DNA of 64,000 nucleotides from Aquabacterium soli (GCF_003933735.1 NZ_RSED01000024.1:1-64000), one strand, 5' to 3'. Shown: positions 43,789-53,005, counted from the first letter of the stretch. A program made the numbers and translations. Notes: generated by a model not told the origin, from the letters alone.

Positions 43789-43899
43789 ATGCCAGCAGGA
43801 CGGGTTCCCGCCACTGGAGAACTGGTCCAGCCTCGCGGCCACGATGGCACACACGTGGCCGAACTCACGGTCAAGGGCAAACCGGAGCGCGCGAAATGA
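43789..43899 (+). CDS. Small coupled gene, 36 codons
   Basis: ATG 43,789 has AGGAG nine bases upstream, and the TGA overlaps the next start codon (ATGA at 43,896). The product is 36 residues, starting MPAGRVPATGELVQPRG and ending VKGKPERAK; it is polar, basic and has no membrane segment. I recognise no family. The strong ribosome site and the four-base overlap argue that it is translated, either as a functional small protein or as a leader that couples translation of the following gene. Without homologues this rests on position alone. Confidence 0.5.
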   Translation: MPAGRVPATGELVQPRGHDGTHVAELTVKGKPERAK

Positions 43900-44549
43900 G
43901 TGCCGGCATGGACAGAGGTGCGTTCACAGGCCTGGCCGTGGCCGGCCTGGCCGCCACGCTCGCCATCAGCCTGGTGATCTGGCCTGCAGCGAAGACCAGG
44001 CAGAGCGCGGAGCAAGCCTCCTCCACGGCACCACGTGCCCCGTTGCCCGACACCACCCGCATCCTGGACATCCTTTCCAGCCAGCCCGTGCCGTCTGCGC
44101 AAGACCGCCAGGCGGCCAGCGCGCTGAACCAGGCAGGAGACCGGGCCTACCGTCGCCACGACCATGTCGCCGCCTGGCAGGCCTACAGCAACGCCTACCC
44201 CAACGCGCCCAGCGCACACGCCTACGTGATGAGCGGCGACAGCCACTGGCGCGATGTGCTCAGCGTGCAGCGGGCGCAGCGTTCGGCCGCCAAGGCCTGC
44301 CCGCTCGACAACCGGTACTTCGCCCGCGACCTGGCGCTCGATGTGGCGCAACACCACGAGGTGGGCCTCGCGCTGGCGGCCCGGTCGGGCGACCGGCGGC
44401 TGCTGAACTCTGCCTGGTACCGGCGCGCCGACCAGAGTGCGGCCTGCCTGAGGGCGCTGGCCAACGACTACCGTGCGCGGCCGGCCAGCGACTGCGTCGA
44501 CCTGGCGCGCCTGGACGCCTGCCTGGGGCCGCCACTGCCGCTGCCCTGA
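43896..44549 (+). CDS. Membrane-anchored protein with TPR-like helices
   Basis: A 217-residue protein of no family I can name. One N-terminal membrane helix (about residues 13-31, AGLAATLAISLVIW) is followed by an Ala/Arg-rich soluble part. Around residues 75-110 a helix pair of tetratricopeptide type is visible (AGDRAYRRHDHVAAWQAY). Six cysteines occur in the C-terminal half, with PLDNRYFARDLALDVAQHHE between. The start has GGAG nine bases upstream and overlaps the small gene. A periplasmic scaffold role is only a guess from topology. Confidence 0.65.
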   Translation: MSAGMDRGAFTGLAVAGLAATLAISLVIWPAAKTRQSAEQASSTAPRAPLPDTTRILDILSSQPVPSAQDRQAASALNQAGDRAYRRHDHVAAWQAYSNAYPNAPSAHAYVMSGDSHWRDVLSVQRAQRSAAKACPLDNRYFARDLALDVAQHHEVGLALAARSGDRRLLNSAWYRRADQSAACLRALANDYRARPASDCVDLARLDACLGPPLPLP

Positions 44550-44576
44550 AGCGGCGGCCGGGCCCACGCCCTCACA

Positions 44577-46202
44577 TCATCCGTGCGCTGAAGCGACAAT
44601 GGCCGTGCGTTCCCCAGCGCGGCGGACATACAGGTTCATGGCTTGCGCGAGCAGGCTTGCCGCGTCGGTGCAGGGACCATCATTCATCACGACCTTGTCT
44701 GGCCGGACAATGGCCAGCCAGCCCACGGGCACCAACGAAGGCATCAAATTGCCACCCAGATCTTCCCAAAGACTTTGCGTGGACGTCCGCGCCATGGGTC
44801 CACGTGGATTGATCTGGACGAAGCGGCCACCACTGGCCGTCCAGGCCTGGTTCAATGCCGGCGTGAGCCCGGCCGATGGGTCGACCCCGAAACCCACCAT
44901 CGCGAGGCCGGAGCCGAGCACATCATCGCTCAGCACCACCTCACCACCCGCTTGAGGCTTGAGCCACACCTGCGGCATCTGTTCACCACGGCGCAGGCGC
45001 GCACCACGCAAGGGCTTGACGAAGCAGCCCACCTTGAACCGGTTGGGCGGTTTGATCTCCAGATTCTCGAACAGGCGCTTGAACCGGGGAATGCGGGTCA
45101 TCATGCTCATCGCGCCATGCGTGAGGAAGGCTGCCACCTGGTTGCTGGGCATGACGAGACGGCCCATCATCTTCGCCAGGTCGATCATGGCCTTGGCATG
45201 GGGGCGGCGCTCCTGATCGTAGCTGTCCAGCAAGCCCGGCTGGGCCCGGCCATGGCACACCCACGAGAGCTTCCAGGCCAGGTTGGCCACATCGCGCAAG
45301 CCGGACACCAGGCCCTGCCCGACGAACGGGGGCGTGATGTGGGCGGCATCTCCGACCAGCAGGACACGCCCCACCTTGAACTTGTCCACGACCCGCGCAT
45401 GGAAGCGATAGACCGCCACCCGCTCGATCTCGACGTGCTCGCCCTTGATCCAGGGCTGGAGCAGGCGCCTGACCATGTCTGGATGCTCCATCTGCTCACG
45501 GGTCTCACCGGGGTTCAATTTGAACTCCCAGCGTTGACGCCCACCCGGCGCCACCATGTGGGGCGTGGGCCGGCGCGGATCGCAGATGAACTCGACATGG
45601 TCCATGGGGGTGGGCAGGTGCTTGGCGTCGACCACCAGCCAATCCTCCGCAAAGGTCTTGCCCTTGAACTCCTGCCCCAGCAGGCGGCGGACCAGGGAGT
45701 TGGCACCATCGGCGCCCACCATGTAGCGCGCACGAACCTGATGCGGGCGGCCATCGTCGGTCTGCAGCTCGGCCAGCACCTCCTGGTCATCCTGGCTCAG
45801 CGATACCAGGGACACGCCCAGCGCGACCGTCACGTGGCGGTTGCCTTGCAAGCGGGCTCGCAGCGCCTGTTCCAGTTGAGGCTGGAAGAAGGTCACCAGT
45901 TTGGGATGCCCGTCCACACATCCCGCCGTCACCGCACGGCTGTACTGCCCGAACAGTGGCGAGCGCATGCGCACCTCCGGGATGGCCACTTTGTCGAATG
46001 CATCCTCTTCGAGACCGCACAGCTGTAGCACACGGAGGGCTTCGTTGTCCAGCGCGATCGCGCGAGGCGCCAGGAAGATGTCCCTGGCCTTGTCGATCAC
46101 CAGGGCCTTCGTGCCATAGCGGCCCAACAGTTGCGCCAGCGCGGCCCCGACAGGCCCCATCCCCACGATGAGGACATCAACTTCGGAAGGTAGGTCAGAC
46201 AT
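44577..46202 (-). CDS. FAD-dependent aromatic hydroxylase, MhpA/PheA type
   Basis: A 541-residue flavoprotein monooxygenase. The N-terminal dinucleotide fold carries VGMGPVG (13-19). The FAD-ribityl motif reads VGDAAHITPPFVGQGLVSG and is intact. The overall length and the start MSDLPSEVDVLIVG match 3-(3-hydroxyphenyl)propionate hydroxylases. It probably ortho-hydroxylates a phenolic substrate to a catechol. The actual substrate cannot be read from sequence. GGAG lies six bases upstream of 46,202. It is the last gene of a four-gene operon whose first gene is an extradiol dioxygenase, so the expected product is ring-cleaved by its own operon. Confidence 0.87.
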   Translation of the reverse strand: MSDLPSEVDVLIVGMGPVGAALAQLLGRYGTKALVIDKARDIFLAPRAIALDNEALRVLQLCGLEEDAFDKVAIPEVRMRSPLFGQYSRAVTAGCVDGHPKLVTFFQPQLEQALRARLQGNRHVTVALGVSLVSLSQDDQEVLAELQTDDGRPHQVRARYMVGADGANSLVRRLLGQEFKGKTFAEDWLVVDAKHLPTPMDHVEFICDPRRPTPHMVAPGGRQRWEFKLNPGETREQMEHPDMVRRLLQPWIKGEHVEIERVAVYRFHARVVDKFKVGRVLLVGDAAHITPPFVGQGLVSGLRDVANLAWKLSWVCHGRAQPGLLDSYDQERRPHAKAMIDLAKMMGRLVMPSNQVAAFLTHGAMSMMTRIPRFKRLFENLEIKPPNRFKVGCFVKPLRGARLRRGEQMPQVWLKPQAGGEVVLSDDVLGSGLAMVGFGVDPSAGLTPALNQAWTASGGRFVQINPRGPMARTSTQSLWEDLGGNLMPSLVPVGWLAIVRPDKVVMNDGPCTDAASLLAQAMNLYVRRAGERTAIVASAHG

Positions 46203-46220
46203 GCGTGCTCCAGGCAACGG

Positions 46221-47258
46221 TCATTCGGGCATGAGGATCGCGCGGCCCGGGCGCTGCTGGGCGACATGCGCAAAAGCCTGCTCCCCTTGTGCGATCGGGA
46301 TGATCAAGCCGATGGGCAGGTGCAGCCCGACGTTGGCGAGCAGCAGCGCTTCCAAGGCATGCAGAGCCTCGGTACTGGGCTGGAAAATGGTCCAGGCGTA
46401 ACGTGTGCCGCGGCCTCCTGCGGCCCTTGCCGCGCCGCGCATGGCCGACCAGGCGCGGTAGACCCGCCATCCGCCCTTGAACCAGCCATGCACATCCATG
46501 CTGTCCAGCAGGGGGTGCACCGTGGTGGCGTGGCCCATGGCCCCTGGCTTGAGGCGGCTGACCAAGGCCCTCTCGTCTTGCCAGATCGCGAAGTTGAGGG
46601 TGGCGTCGTAGCATGTTGGCAAGGTGCTCAAAGCCCGACGTGTTCGGTCCACGACCACGGTGGCGCCCAGATCCTTGCACCGCTGGACATGCGCCGTGCT
46701 GCACACGGCCGTGACCCGTGCCCCCCATCGGCTCAGAACCTGCAGCGACAGCTGCCCCAACCCGCCAGAGGCGCCGTGGACCAGCACTTCCTTGTCTTTG
46801 GCGTTGTGCTGGTTGAGCCCGACGCTTCGCAGCGCCAGCCAAAGCGTCGTGAAGGTGTAGGGCAGTGCGGCCAATTCCTGATGGGTATGGTTCGCTGGGG
46901 CAGCCCTCAGGTATCTGGCGTCGGCCAGCACCTGGCTGGCATGCGCACCGTGGGCGCCGGTCGGCACCAGACCGAACACGCGGTCTCCCGGCTTGCAAGC
47001 GGTGACCCCGGCACCTGTTGCTTGAACCACCCCGGCGAAGTCATTGCCCAGAACGGCCGGGAAACGCGCAGCGCCCTTGAGCGCGAGGACGCGACGCCCA
47101 TAACCTGTGGATCGCTTGGCATCAATGGGGTTGACCGAGCTGCCCTTGACACGCACCAACACCTGCCCGGGGCCAGGTTGTGGCACATGGCGAAGTTGCA
47201 GCGCAAATGTCGCAGGATGGCCGGGCGCGAGACAAAACAGTTGCTCGGCGACACTCAT
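46221..47258 (-). CDS. MDR-family NAD(P)H oxidoreductase, quinone-reductase-like
   Basis: A 345-residue medium-chain dehydrogenase/reductase. The GroES-like part includes VKGSSVNPIDAKRSTG, FPAVLGNDFAGVVQATGAGV and PGDRVFGL; the nucleotide site is VHGASGGLGQLSLQVL. The cysteine cluster for zinc is absent, so it belongs with quinone oxidoreductase-like, zinc-free enzymes. Start ATG 47,258 overlaps the stop of the upstream FAH gene by four bases. The last residues lie 18 bases before the hydroxylase start. It may reduce a double bond or quinone intermediate in the aromatic pathway; this is inference from context. Confidence 0.85.
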   Translation of the reverse strand: MSVAEQLFCLAPGHPATFALQLRHVPQPGPGQVLVRVKGSSVNPIDAKRSTGYGRRVLALKGAARFPAVLGNDFAGVVQATGAGVTACKPGDRVFGLVPTGAHGAHASQVLADARYLRAAPANHTHQELAALPYTFTTLWLALRSVGLNQHNAKDKEVLVHGASGGLGQLSLQVLSRWGARVTAVCSTAHVQRCKDLGATVVVDRTRRALSTLPTCYDATLNFAIWQDERALVSRLKPGAMGHATTVHPLLDSMDVHGWFKGGWRVYRAWSAMRGAARAAGGRGTRYAWTIFQPSTEALHALEALLLANVGLHLPIGLIIPIAQGEQAFAHVAQQRPGRAILMPE

Positions 47259-48217
47259 GCCACCACCACCGTGCGCTGCTGCCCCAGGTCCAATGCACCG
47301 TCGTCCGTGCGGATGCTCAAGCTCATCACATCGTTGGGCTGCAAGTACAACGGGTTGCGCAGGCCGCCCTTGATGAACAGCCGCCACTTGGTGGGCTCGG
47401 ACAGGAAATGGCGGGCCACCCACATCGGCAGCTTGCCCGGCGCCTTGGCCGCGCAACCGGCGGGTGTGCCGGTTGCGATCAGATCGCCGGCCTGCAGGTT
47501 CTGCAGGGCCGAGAACTCGCTGACAGTGGCATGGGGCGGGTGCAGCATGTCGCGGCAGTAGGTGTCCTGGCGGACCTGGCCGTTGACGCTCAGGCGCATG
47601 TGCAGGTCGGGCCAGCGCTGCCATTCGGCCGGCTCCAGCAACAGCAGCACGGGCCCGGCCGGGCCGAACGTGCGGTAGCTCTTGCCCTTGTAGAACTGGC
47701 CCTGGGGCAGCTGCACATCGCGCGCGGAAACATCATTGACGATGGTGATGCCCGCCAGCACATCATGCAGACGGTCGGGCTGAACCTGGACACCCGTCGT
47801 CAGGTCCCGGCCCAGCACCAGACCGAGTTCGATCTCATAGTCCAGCAGCTTGACATGGGCAGGCCGCACGACGTCGTCGTACGGGCCCGAGAGCGAGGAC
47901 GAGGCCTTGGTGAAGAAGGTGTTGAAGGGCATGTTCGCCGTGTCCATGCCCGATTCACGCACATGGCTGCCGTAGTTGACGCCCTGGCAGAGGAACTGCT
48001 GGTTCGCCGTGATCGGTGACAGGACGGTCACGTCGTCGATGGCGATCACGGCTTGCGCAGCCGTCAATGCGCGCGCCTCCACCTGTCCGTGCCGGATGAG
48101 GTCTGCGGTCGTGTCATAGGTGCCCGGCAGCGGCGCGATGCGCCGATCGAACAGCACTCCCCAACGGGCCTGCCCTGGATCATCGGGCGATGCGTAGCGA
48201 ACAAGTGATGTGGACAT
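47255..48217 (-). CDS. Fumarylacetoacetate hydrolase-family enzyme (cytosolic)
   Basis: A 320-residue FAH-family protein. The diagnostic sequence is LDYEIELGLVLGRDL with the metal-binding acidic residues. It is followed by VNDVSARDVQLPQGQFYKGKSYRTFGPAGP and GDLIATGTPAGC. These enzymes hydrolyse acylpyruvates or hydrate/decarboxylate dienoates from ring cleavage. It lies between the dioxygenase and MDR genes and should act on the ring-opened product. It is a close relative of the Tat-leader protein at 53,006, which shares the motif order and start region (WGV...I.PLPG...TTAD.IR). Confidence 0.9.
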   Translation of the reverse strand: MSTSLVRYASPDDPGQARWGVLFDRRIAPLPGTYDTTADLIRHGQVEARALTAAQAVIAIDDVTVLSPITANQQFLCQGVNYGSHVRESGMDTANMPFNTFFTKASSSLSGPYDDVVRPAHVKLLDYEIELGLVLGRDLTTGVQVQPDRLHDVLAGITIVNDVSARDVQLPQGQFYKGKSYRTFGPAGPVLLLLEPAEWQRWPDLHMRLSVNGQVRQDTYCRDMLHPPHATVSEFSALQNLQAGDLIATGTPAGCAAKAPGKLPMWVARHFLSEPTKWRLFIKGGLRNPLYLQPNDVMSLSIRTDDGALDLGQQRTVVVA

Positions 48218-48262
48218 GTCTGACTCGTTTGAATGAACACGGGTGGGATGGGTGCCTGGGTG

Positions 48263-49402
48263 TCACTTCCAAGGGCGAGCCGGGGTGTCGACGACCCGGC
48301 CCATCATCAGGAGGCGAGACAGGGTCACGCGGCCGGAGCGCAGCAGCTTGATCGCACGCCACAGCATGGCGGGCGTCTTGGGCGGGAACATGCTGGCGGG
48401 CACGTCATCGCCCCAGGCCCACAGACTGCTCGTGGTGAACGGCCCGTAATGAGGCTCTCGATCGGCCGTGAAGACATCACCGTCTGTGTAGTGCTCGAAA
48501 GCGAAGCCATCGCCATCACGCCAGTAGTCGAACAGCTGGCTGCCCAGCAGGTGCCGGCCGATGCCCCACATGTGCTCATGCCCATTGACCCGCAGCACCT
48601 GCTGGCCCTGGCCGAGGGCGTCCAGGTCGGTCACTTCCCAGGCGCTGTGCTCGTAGCCGGCTTCCAACCCTCCGGCGATGACCACGGTGTGGTGGTCGGC
48701 CGGGGTGTCGCCCAGGTCCAGGCGGAAGAAGGTCAGGAAAGGGGCGCCGTCTTCCAGGTACTGCACATCCGAGGGAATCAAGCCCAGGTGGCGCATGTAC
48801 CAGTCGGCCATGGTGTGGAAATTGGTGGTTTGCAACACCACGTGGCCCAGGCGCCCCACGGTGGCCGGCTCGATGTCGGTGCGCACGGTAGTGTTCACGC
48901 GGGGCGATCGGCCCACGGCATTCATGTGCTGGTGCCTGGGCTCGCGCAGGGGCAAGGGGTCCACGGTGCCCCAATCGGTGATGAGCCAGATGTCGTGGCC
49001 ATCGGGGTCGGTGAGGCTCACACCGCGGGCGCCACCGGGCACCGCGTTGGCCGGCAGGACCTGCGCACCGCTGTCGCGTTGAAGACGCGCGAAATCGGTG
49101 TCAGGCGCCACCGTGAAGGCGGCTCCCACATAGCGCGACACCCTGGCCCTGCGCGCCATCAGGGTGGCCGGGGACGAGCCCGCACCGCGCATCACCAATG
49201 TGTCTGGCGTTCGGGAGACGGTGATCAGCCCGAAGTCGGTCCAGAAGCGCTGCGCCTCGTCGAGGTCGGCCTTGTCGAAGCGAAGAAAAGCCAGTTGGCC
49301 GGCCTTCTGCAAGGCGGCGGGACGCGCGAGCTTGTGCACATGCGCAGGCAAGGCGCTTTCCGGGTATTCGGGCGGGGCCCTCAAGACCTTGTGGTGACTC
49401 AT
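48263..49402 (-). CDS. Extradiol ring-cleavage dioxygenase (VOC superfamily)
   Basis: A 379-residue two-domain VOC protein. The catalytic C-terminal domain shows likely iron ligands His187 (GHVVL), His252 (EHSAWEV) and Glu303 (FAFEHYTDGD), matching the His-His-Glu set of type I extradiol dioxygenases. It is predicted to cleave a catechol next to the hydroxyls, with Fe(II) and oxygen. It is the first gene of the leftward operon, starting 49 bases from the palindromic operator shared with a TetR regulator. The substrate is unknown. Confidence 0.88.
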   Translation of the reverse strand: MSHHKVLRAPPEYPESALPAHVHKLARPAALQKAGQLAFLRFDKADLDEAQRFWTDFGLITVSRTPDTLVMRGAGSSPATLMARRARVSRYVGAAFTVAPDTDFARLQRDSGAQVLPANAVPGGARGVSLTDPDGHDIWLITDWGTVDPLPLREPRHQHMNAVGRSPRVNTTVRTDIEPATVGRLGHVVLQTTNFHTMADWYMRHLGLIPSDVQYLEDGAPFLTFFRLDLGDTPADHHTVVIAGGLEAGYEHSAWEVTDLDALGQGQQVLRVNGHEHMWGIGRHLLGSQLFDYWRDGDGFAFEHYTDGDVFTADREPHYGPFTTSSLWAWGDDVPASMFPPKTPAMLWRAIKLLRSGRVTLSRLLMMGRVVDTPARPWK

Positions 49403-49451
49403 AGGTGTTTGTGCTGAGCGGGCGGGCTTGCCGGGATCGCGAACCGAAGCA

Positions 49452-49473
49452 ATAATGACACATTCGTCATTAT
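49452..49473. promoter_or_regulatory. Palindromic operator between the dioxygenase operon and TetR gene
   Basis: ATAATGAC (49,452-49,459) and GTCATTAT (49,466-49,473) are perfect 8-bp arms with a six-base spacer. The site sits in the 118-base divergent gap, 47 bases before the TetR start and 49 from the dioxygenase start. It is the likely binding site of the adjacent regulator. Confidence 0.7.
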
Positions 49474-49520
49474 GACGTTTCTGTCGTTTTCCCTGACCGT
49501 GTCCCCGTTACCCTGTCGGC

Positions 49521-50207
49521 ATGAGCACACCTGATTTCCGCACCCGCGTGGCGGCCGAAAAACGCGAGCGCATGCGCACCCGCCTCATCGAAGCGGCCCT
49601 GGAGGTCTTCTCCACCAAGGGCGTCGAGGCCACCGTCATCGAGGATCTGATCGAGCAGGCACAGGTTTCGCGCGGCACCTTCTACAACTACTTCCGCACC
49701 ACGGAAGAAGCCATGGCCGCCGTGCTGCAGGCGGTGGTCAATGAACTGCTCTCCCTGGTGGACATGGTCATCGCCAACCGGCCAGACCCGGCCGAGCGCC
49801 TGGCCTGTGGCGTGCGCATGGTGCTGCACACGGCCAGGCAGTTCCCGCATGCGGGGCGCTTCATCGCGCGCCTGGGTGTGACCCGCAGCCTGGACCTTCT
49901 ACCGGCCCTGGACAACCCGCTGCGTGACCTGGTGGAAGGCATCGAGACGGGGCGCTTCAACGTGGCCGATCCCATGCTGGGCCTGGACCTGGTGGCAGGC
50001 ACCACGAGTGCGGCGCTGCTCTCCCTCAGCCTGCGCACCGACCTGACGGAGGCCTACCCGCAAGAGATCACCTTCCACATCCTGCTGGGCCTGGGCATGA
50101 CGCGCGCCGCCGCCCGCAAGCTGGTGGACAAGCCCATCGATGCCGTGCAACTGCCGCCCGAATCCTTGCTGGTGCGCACGCTGCACAAGCACCTCCAACC
50201 CACTTGA
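49521..50207 (+). CDS. TetR-family regulator 1 (dioxygenase operon)
   Basis: A 228-residue repressor. The N-terminal TetR DNA-binding domain is at residues 20-65, with IEDLIEQAQVSRGTFYNYF as the recognition region. The ligand-binding domain has no specific similarity I can name. It is divergent from the dioxygenase operon across a perfect palindrome, so it probably represses that operon and itself, and an aromatic compound or metabolite releases it. The SDR gene follows after 24 bases, in the same direction. Confidence 0.9.
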   Translation: MSTPDFRTRVAAEKRERMRTRLIEAALEVFSTKGVEATVIEDLIEQAQVSRGTFYNYFRTTEEAMAAVLQAVVNELLSLVDMVIANRPDPAERLACGVRMVLHTARQFPHAGRFIARLGVTRSLDLLPALDNPLRDLVEGIETGRFNVADPMLGLDLVAGTTSAALLSLSLRTDLTEAYPQEITFHILLGLGMTRAAARKLVDKPIDAVQLPPESLLVRTLHKHLQPT

Positions 50208-50231
50208 CTCATCGAGTCCGAAGTCTCTGGC

Positions 50232-51026
50232 ATGAACGACTTTCACAACAAGGTGATCTGGATCACCGGCGCATCGTCCGGCATTGGCGAAGCCATGGCC
50301 TACGAACTGGCACGGCGCGGCGCCTTGCTCATCTTGTCTGCGCGGCGTGCCGATGTGCTCGAAGCCGTGAAGTCCCGTTGCGAGCGGCCTGACAGGCACC
50401 TGGTCCTGCCGATGGACATGACCGATCACAGCCGCTTCCGGGAGCAGACCGCGGCGGTGCTGTCGACCTACGGCCACATCGACATGCTCGTCAACAATGC
50501 CGGCGTGAGCCAGCGCGCCCTGGTCAAGGACACCCCGGTGGAGGTGGACAGGCAGATCATGGAGCTGGACTTCTTCGGCCCGGTGGCGCTGACGAAGGTG
50601 GTGCTGCCCCACATGCTGGCCAGAGGCTCGGGCCATCTGGTGGCGGTGTCTTCGGTGGTTGGCCTGGTGGCGACGCCCTACCGATCGGCCTATGCCTCGG
50701 CCAAGCACGCCATCATCGGCTTCCACGATGCCCTGCGTGCCGAAGTACATGATGCGGGCCTGCGGGTGTCGGTGCTGTGCCCAGGCTTCGTGCGCACCAA
50801 CGTGAGCCTGTCCGCCTTGACCGCTGACGGCACGCCCCACGGCAAGGTCGACGCACAGCAGGACAAGGCCATGAGCGCCGAGGCCTTTGCGCGCAAGGCG
50901 GTGGATGGCCTGGCGCGTGGCAAGGGGCGCATCGTCATCGCCGGCAAGGAGCGCCTGGCCGTGTACCTGGGCCGGCTGTCCCCCGCCTTGCTGGAGCGGC
51001 TGGTTCGCAAGGTGAGCGTGGTGTGA
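50232..51026 (+). CDS. SDR-family oxidoreductase
   Basis: A 264-residue classical short-chain dehydrogenase. The cofactor motif is TGASSGIG (12-19), NNAG is at 88-91, and the catalytic Tyr154 and Lys158 sit in YASAKHA. The tail (RLAVYLGRLSPALLERLV) resembles DHRS7-like members, which are often membrane-associated. It follows the TetR gene by 24 bases and is likely co-transcribed. The substrate is not evident; an alcohol or ketone intermediate of the neighbouring pathway is the obvious guess. Confidence 0.88.
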   Translation: MNDFHNKVIWITGASSGIGEAMAYELARRGALLILSARRADVLEAVKSRCERPDRHLVLPMDMTDHSRFREQTAAVLSTYGHIDMLVNNAGVSQRALVKDTPVEVDRQIMELDFFGPVALTKVVLPHMLARGSGHLVAVSSVVGLVATPYRSAYASAKHAIIGFHDALRAEVHDAGLRVSVLCPGFVRTNVSLSALTADGTPHGKVDAQQDKAMSAEAFARKAVDGLARGKGRIVIAGKERLAVYLGRLSPALLERLVRKVSVV

Positions 51027-51103
51027 GCATGGGCGGCAACCCCGACAGCGCCATCGACATGATCGTGGGCTTCGCTGCCAGTGGCTGAACCGGTGCTGTT
51101 CGG

Positions 51104-51844
51104 TCAAGCCTGTGCGAACGGGTTGGCCGGCAGCTCGATCTGGGGCAGTGGCCGGCAAGCGATCTGATGCGCTTCCTCACTGGGCACACCGAGGATCGTC
51201 AGCAGGATGGCCGCGATCCGTTCGGACAGGGCCTTGGCGTCTCCCACCATGTCCGGCCCGCCTTCTTTGTCGGGTTGAGCCTGCTCCGAAATGGCCGCCA
51301 AGGCGCCCAGGATGGTGCTTCCGACCGCGATGTACACGGAAGGCATGTCATTGACGGCGAACCGACCCGAGGACACGCCCGCGCCAATGTCCCGCAGCAG
51401 GTACTTGCCCAGGCCCGACGTCATGCTCTCACGCGTGAAGTTGGTCTGGAAGACGAACCGCCCCCATGTCGGATCGGACGCGCCTCGCAGCAGTGTGTAG
51501 CGGGTGGACGCCGTGATCTTCTCGGCCGGGTCGGTCAGTTGCTCGCCCAGCCTGTCCAGTGCCACGGCGAAATGGCTGATCACCTCTTCGATCAAGGCGC
51601 CATGGATGGCGTCCTTGGATTCGAAGTGGTTGTAGAACGACCCAAAGCCCACGTCGGCTTGTTCGGTGATTTCGTTGATGGTGACACCGGCCACACCCCT
51701 GTAGGCCATCAGGTGCAGCGCCGCGGTCAGCAGGCGGACCCGGGTGTCACGTTTGCGTTTGGCCCCACGGGGATCCTTGGAAGCGGCGGCCGGCTTCGGA
51801 TCGAGGCGGCGCTGATCGGCAGGGACTTTTTCGACGGGCGGCAT
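51104..51844 (-). CDS. TetR-family regulator 2 (phytanoyl dioxygenase operon)
   Basis: A 246-residue regulator with a basic N-terminal extension of about 30 residues (PRGAKRKRDTRVR). The TetR helix-turn-helix then includes VTINEITEQADVGFGSFYNHF, and the ligand-binding part extends to the C terminus. ATG 51,844 is chosen; an in-frame GTG at 51,883 would add 13 residues. It is divergent from the phytanoyl-type dioxygenase across an inverted repeat, which suggests it controls the rightward three-gene unit. It is not closely similar to the other TetR gene, so the two may read different signals. Confidence 0.88.
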   Translation of the reverse strand: MPPVEKVPADQRRLDPKPAAASKDPRGAKRKRDTRVRLLTAALHLMAYRGVAGVTINEITEQADVGFGSFYNHFESKDAIHGALIEEVISHFAVALDRLGEQLTDPAEKITASTRYTLLRGASDPTWGRFVFQTNFTRESMTSGLGKYLLRDIGAGVSSGRFAVNDMPSVYIAVGSTILGALAAISEQAQPDKEGGPDMVGDAKALSERIAAILLTILGVPSEEAHQIACRPLPQIELPANPFAQA

Positions 51845-51926
51845 GTGCACTTCGCAAGCATTGGGCAGCGCAGAGCCTATCACCCATGGCGCGATGGTGC
51901 CCTCCCCCAGGGTAAACGCGATTGCA

Positions 51927-51955
51927 TCAAAATGATGGAGAAATCATATTTGATG
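51927..51955. promoter_or_regulatory. Inverted repeat between TetR 2 and the phytanoyl-type dioxygenase gene
   Basis: ATCAAAATGAT (51,927-51,937) and ATCATATTTGAT (51,944-51,955) form imperfect arms around a six-base spacer, in an AT-rich patch 26 bases before the rightward start codon. Likely operator overlapping the promoter. Confidence 0.6.
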
Positions 51956-51981
51956 AAAACATCAGTTATGAAAGAAGCACC

Positions 51982-52983
51982 ATGAGTTTTCCTGCACACC
52001 CCTTGCGCACCCTGACCGATGAAGAGGTCCGCCGCTATGACGAGGATGGCGTCATCATGCTGCGCCAGGCGCTGGATCCGAACTGGGTTGCGATGGTCGA
52101 AGAAGGGCTTGAAACCGCGATCGGTGACCAGTCCATCCTTGGCAAGTTCATGTCCAGGAAGGTCGAGGGCTACAAGATGGACATCTTCCTGTGGAAGCGG
52201 ATCGATGTCCTGCGCGATTTGATCTACTACGGCCCTTTCGCCCGGTGGGCACAAGCCCTGATGCAGTCCACGGAGGTGCGCTTCTTCTACGACCAGATGT
52301 TCGTGAAGGAGCCCGGAACGGACGCGCCCACACCCTGGCACCAGGACCTGAGCTTCTGGCCCATTCGCGGCGAACAGATCACCTCGTTCTGGATTCCTCT
52401 TGATCCGGTCAACAAGGACAACAGCGGGCTGCTCTACGTCAAGGGTTCGCACAAGTGGCCGCAGCGGTTCAAGGCGCTGTCGCCCGACTACGTGGCCGCC
52501 ATCATCGACGAGAAGATGGATGACATCCCGGACATCAACGCCCATCCGGACCAGTACGAATTGCTGCACTGGGACATGGAGCCCGGCGACATCCTGATGT
52601 TCCATCCCTTGACCTTGCATGGCTCTTACGGCAACACCTCTCGCACGCGGCGGCGCCGGGCCCTGGCCCTGCGCTGGACCGGCGACGATGTCACTTACCA
52701 GCCCTCGGCCAAGCGCATGCCGGTCCACTATCGGCACGATTCGAAGGAAGGCGGGCCGTTGAAGGGTGCCGCCTTCCCCCTCATCTTGCCGTGCCACGAT
52801 CCAGCCGAGCGCAACGCACGCCTTCAGCCCGAGAGCCCCACGACGCACAAGCTGTTGACGTCTGCGGTACAGAACGTTGTGTCGGCAGCCAAGCTGCAGC
52901 TCAGCGGTTCCAGTTCGGTGATTCCACGTCAGACATGGAACACGCCCTCCGAAGCCAAACCTGCAGACAAACCGTCGAAGTGA
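51982..52983 (+). CDS. Phytanoyl-CoA dioxygenase-family (Fe(II)/2-oxoglutarate) enzyme
   Basis: A 333-residue double-stranded beta-helix oxygenase. The iron ligands are visible as His120-x-Asp122 (TPWHQDLSFWP) and His213 (LTLHGSYGNTS). Arg near 221-226 is the expected 2-oxoglutarate contact. The family hydroxylates diverse small molecules with Fe(II), oxygen and 2-oxoglutarate. I chose ATG 51,982 (MSFPAHPLRTL), since an upstream extension adds no conserved residues. It opens a rightward unit with two apparently exported enzymes, and its product or substrate is unknown. Confidence 0.87.
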   Translation: MSFPAHPLRTLTDEEVRRYDEDGVIMLRQALDPNWVAMVEEGLETAIGDQSILGKFMSRKVEGYKMDIFLWKRIDVLRDLIYYGPFARWAQALMQSTEVRFFYDQMFVKEPGTDAPTPWHQDLSFWPIRGEQITSFWIPLDPVNKDNSGLLYVKGSHKWPQRFKALSPDYVAAIIDEKMDDIPDINAHPDQYELLHWDMEPGDILMFHPLTLHGSYGNTSRTRRRRALALRWTGDDVTYQPSAKRMPVHYRHDSKEGGPLKGAAFPLILPCHDPAERNARLQPESPTTHKLLTSAVQNVVSAAKLQLSGSSSVIPRQTWNTPSEAKPADKPSK

Positions 52984-53005
52984 GCGACATGCCGAAGCAC
53001 ATCCA

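Noticed and set aside
51029-51088. 19-codon frame just after the SDR gene
   Set aside because: Too short, no ribosome site of its own and no similarity; probably chance.
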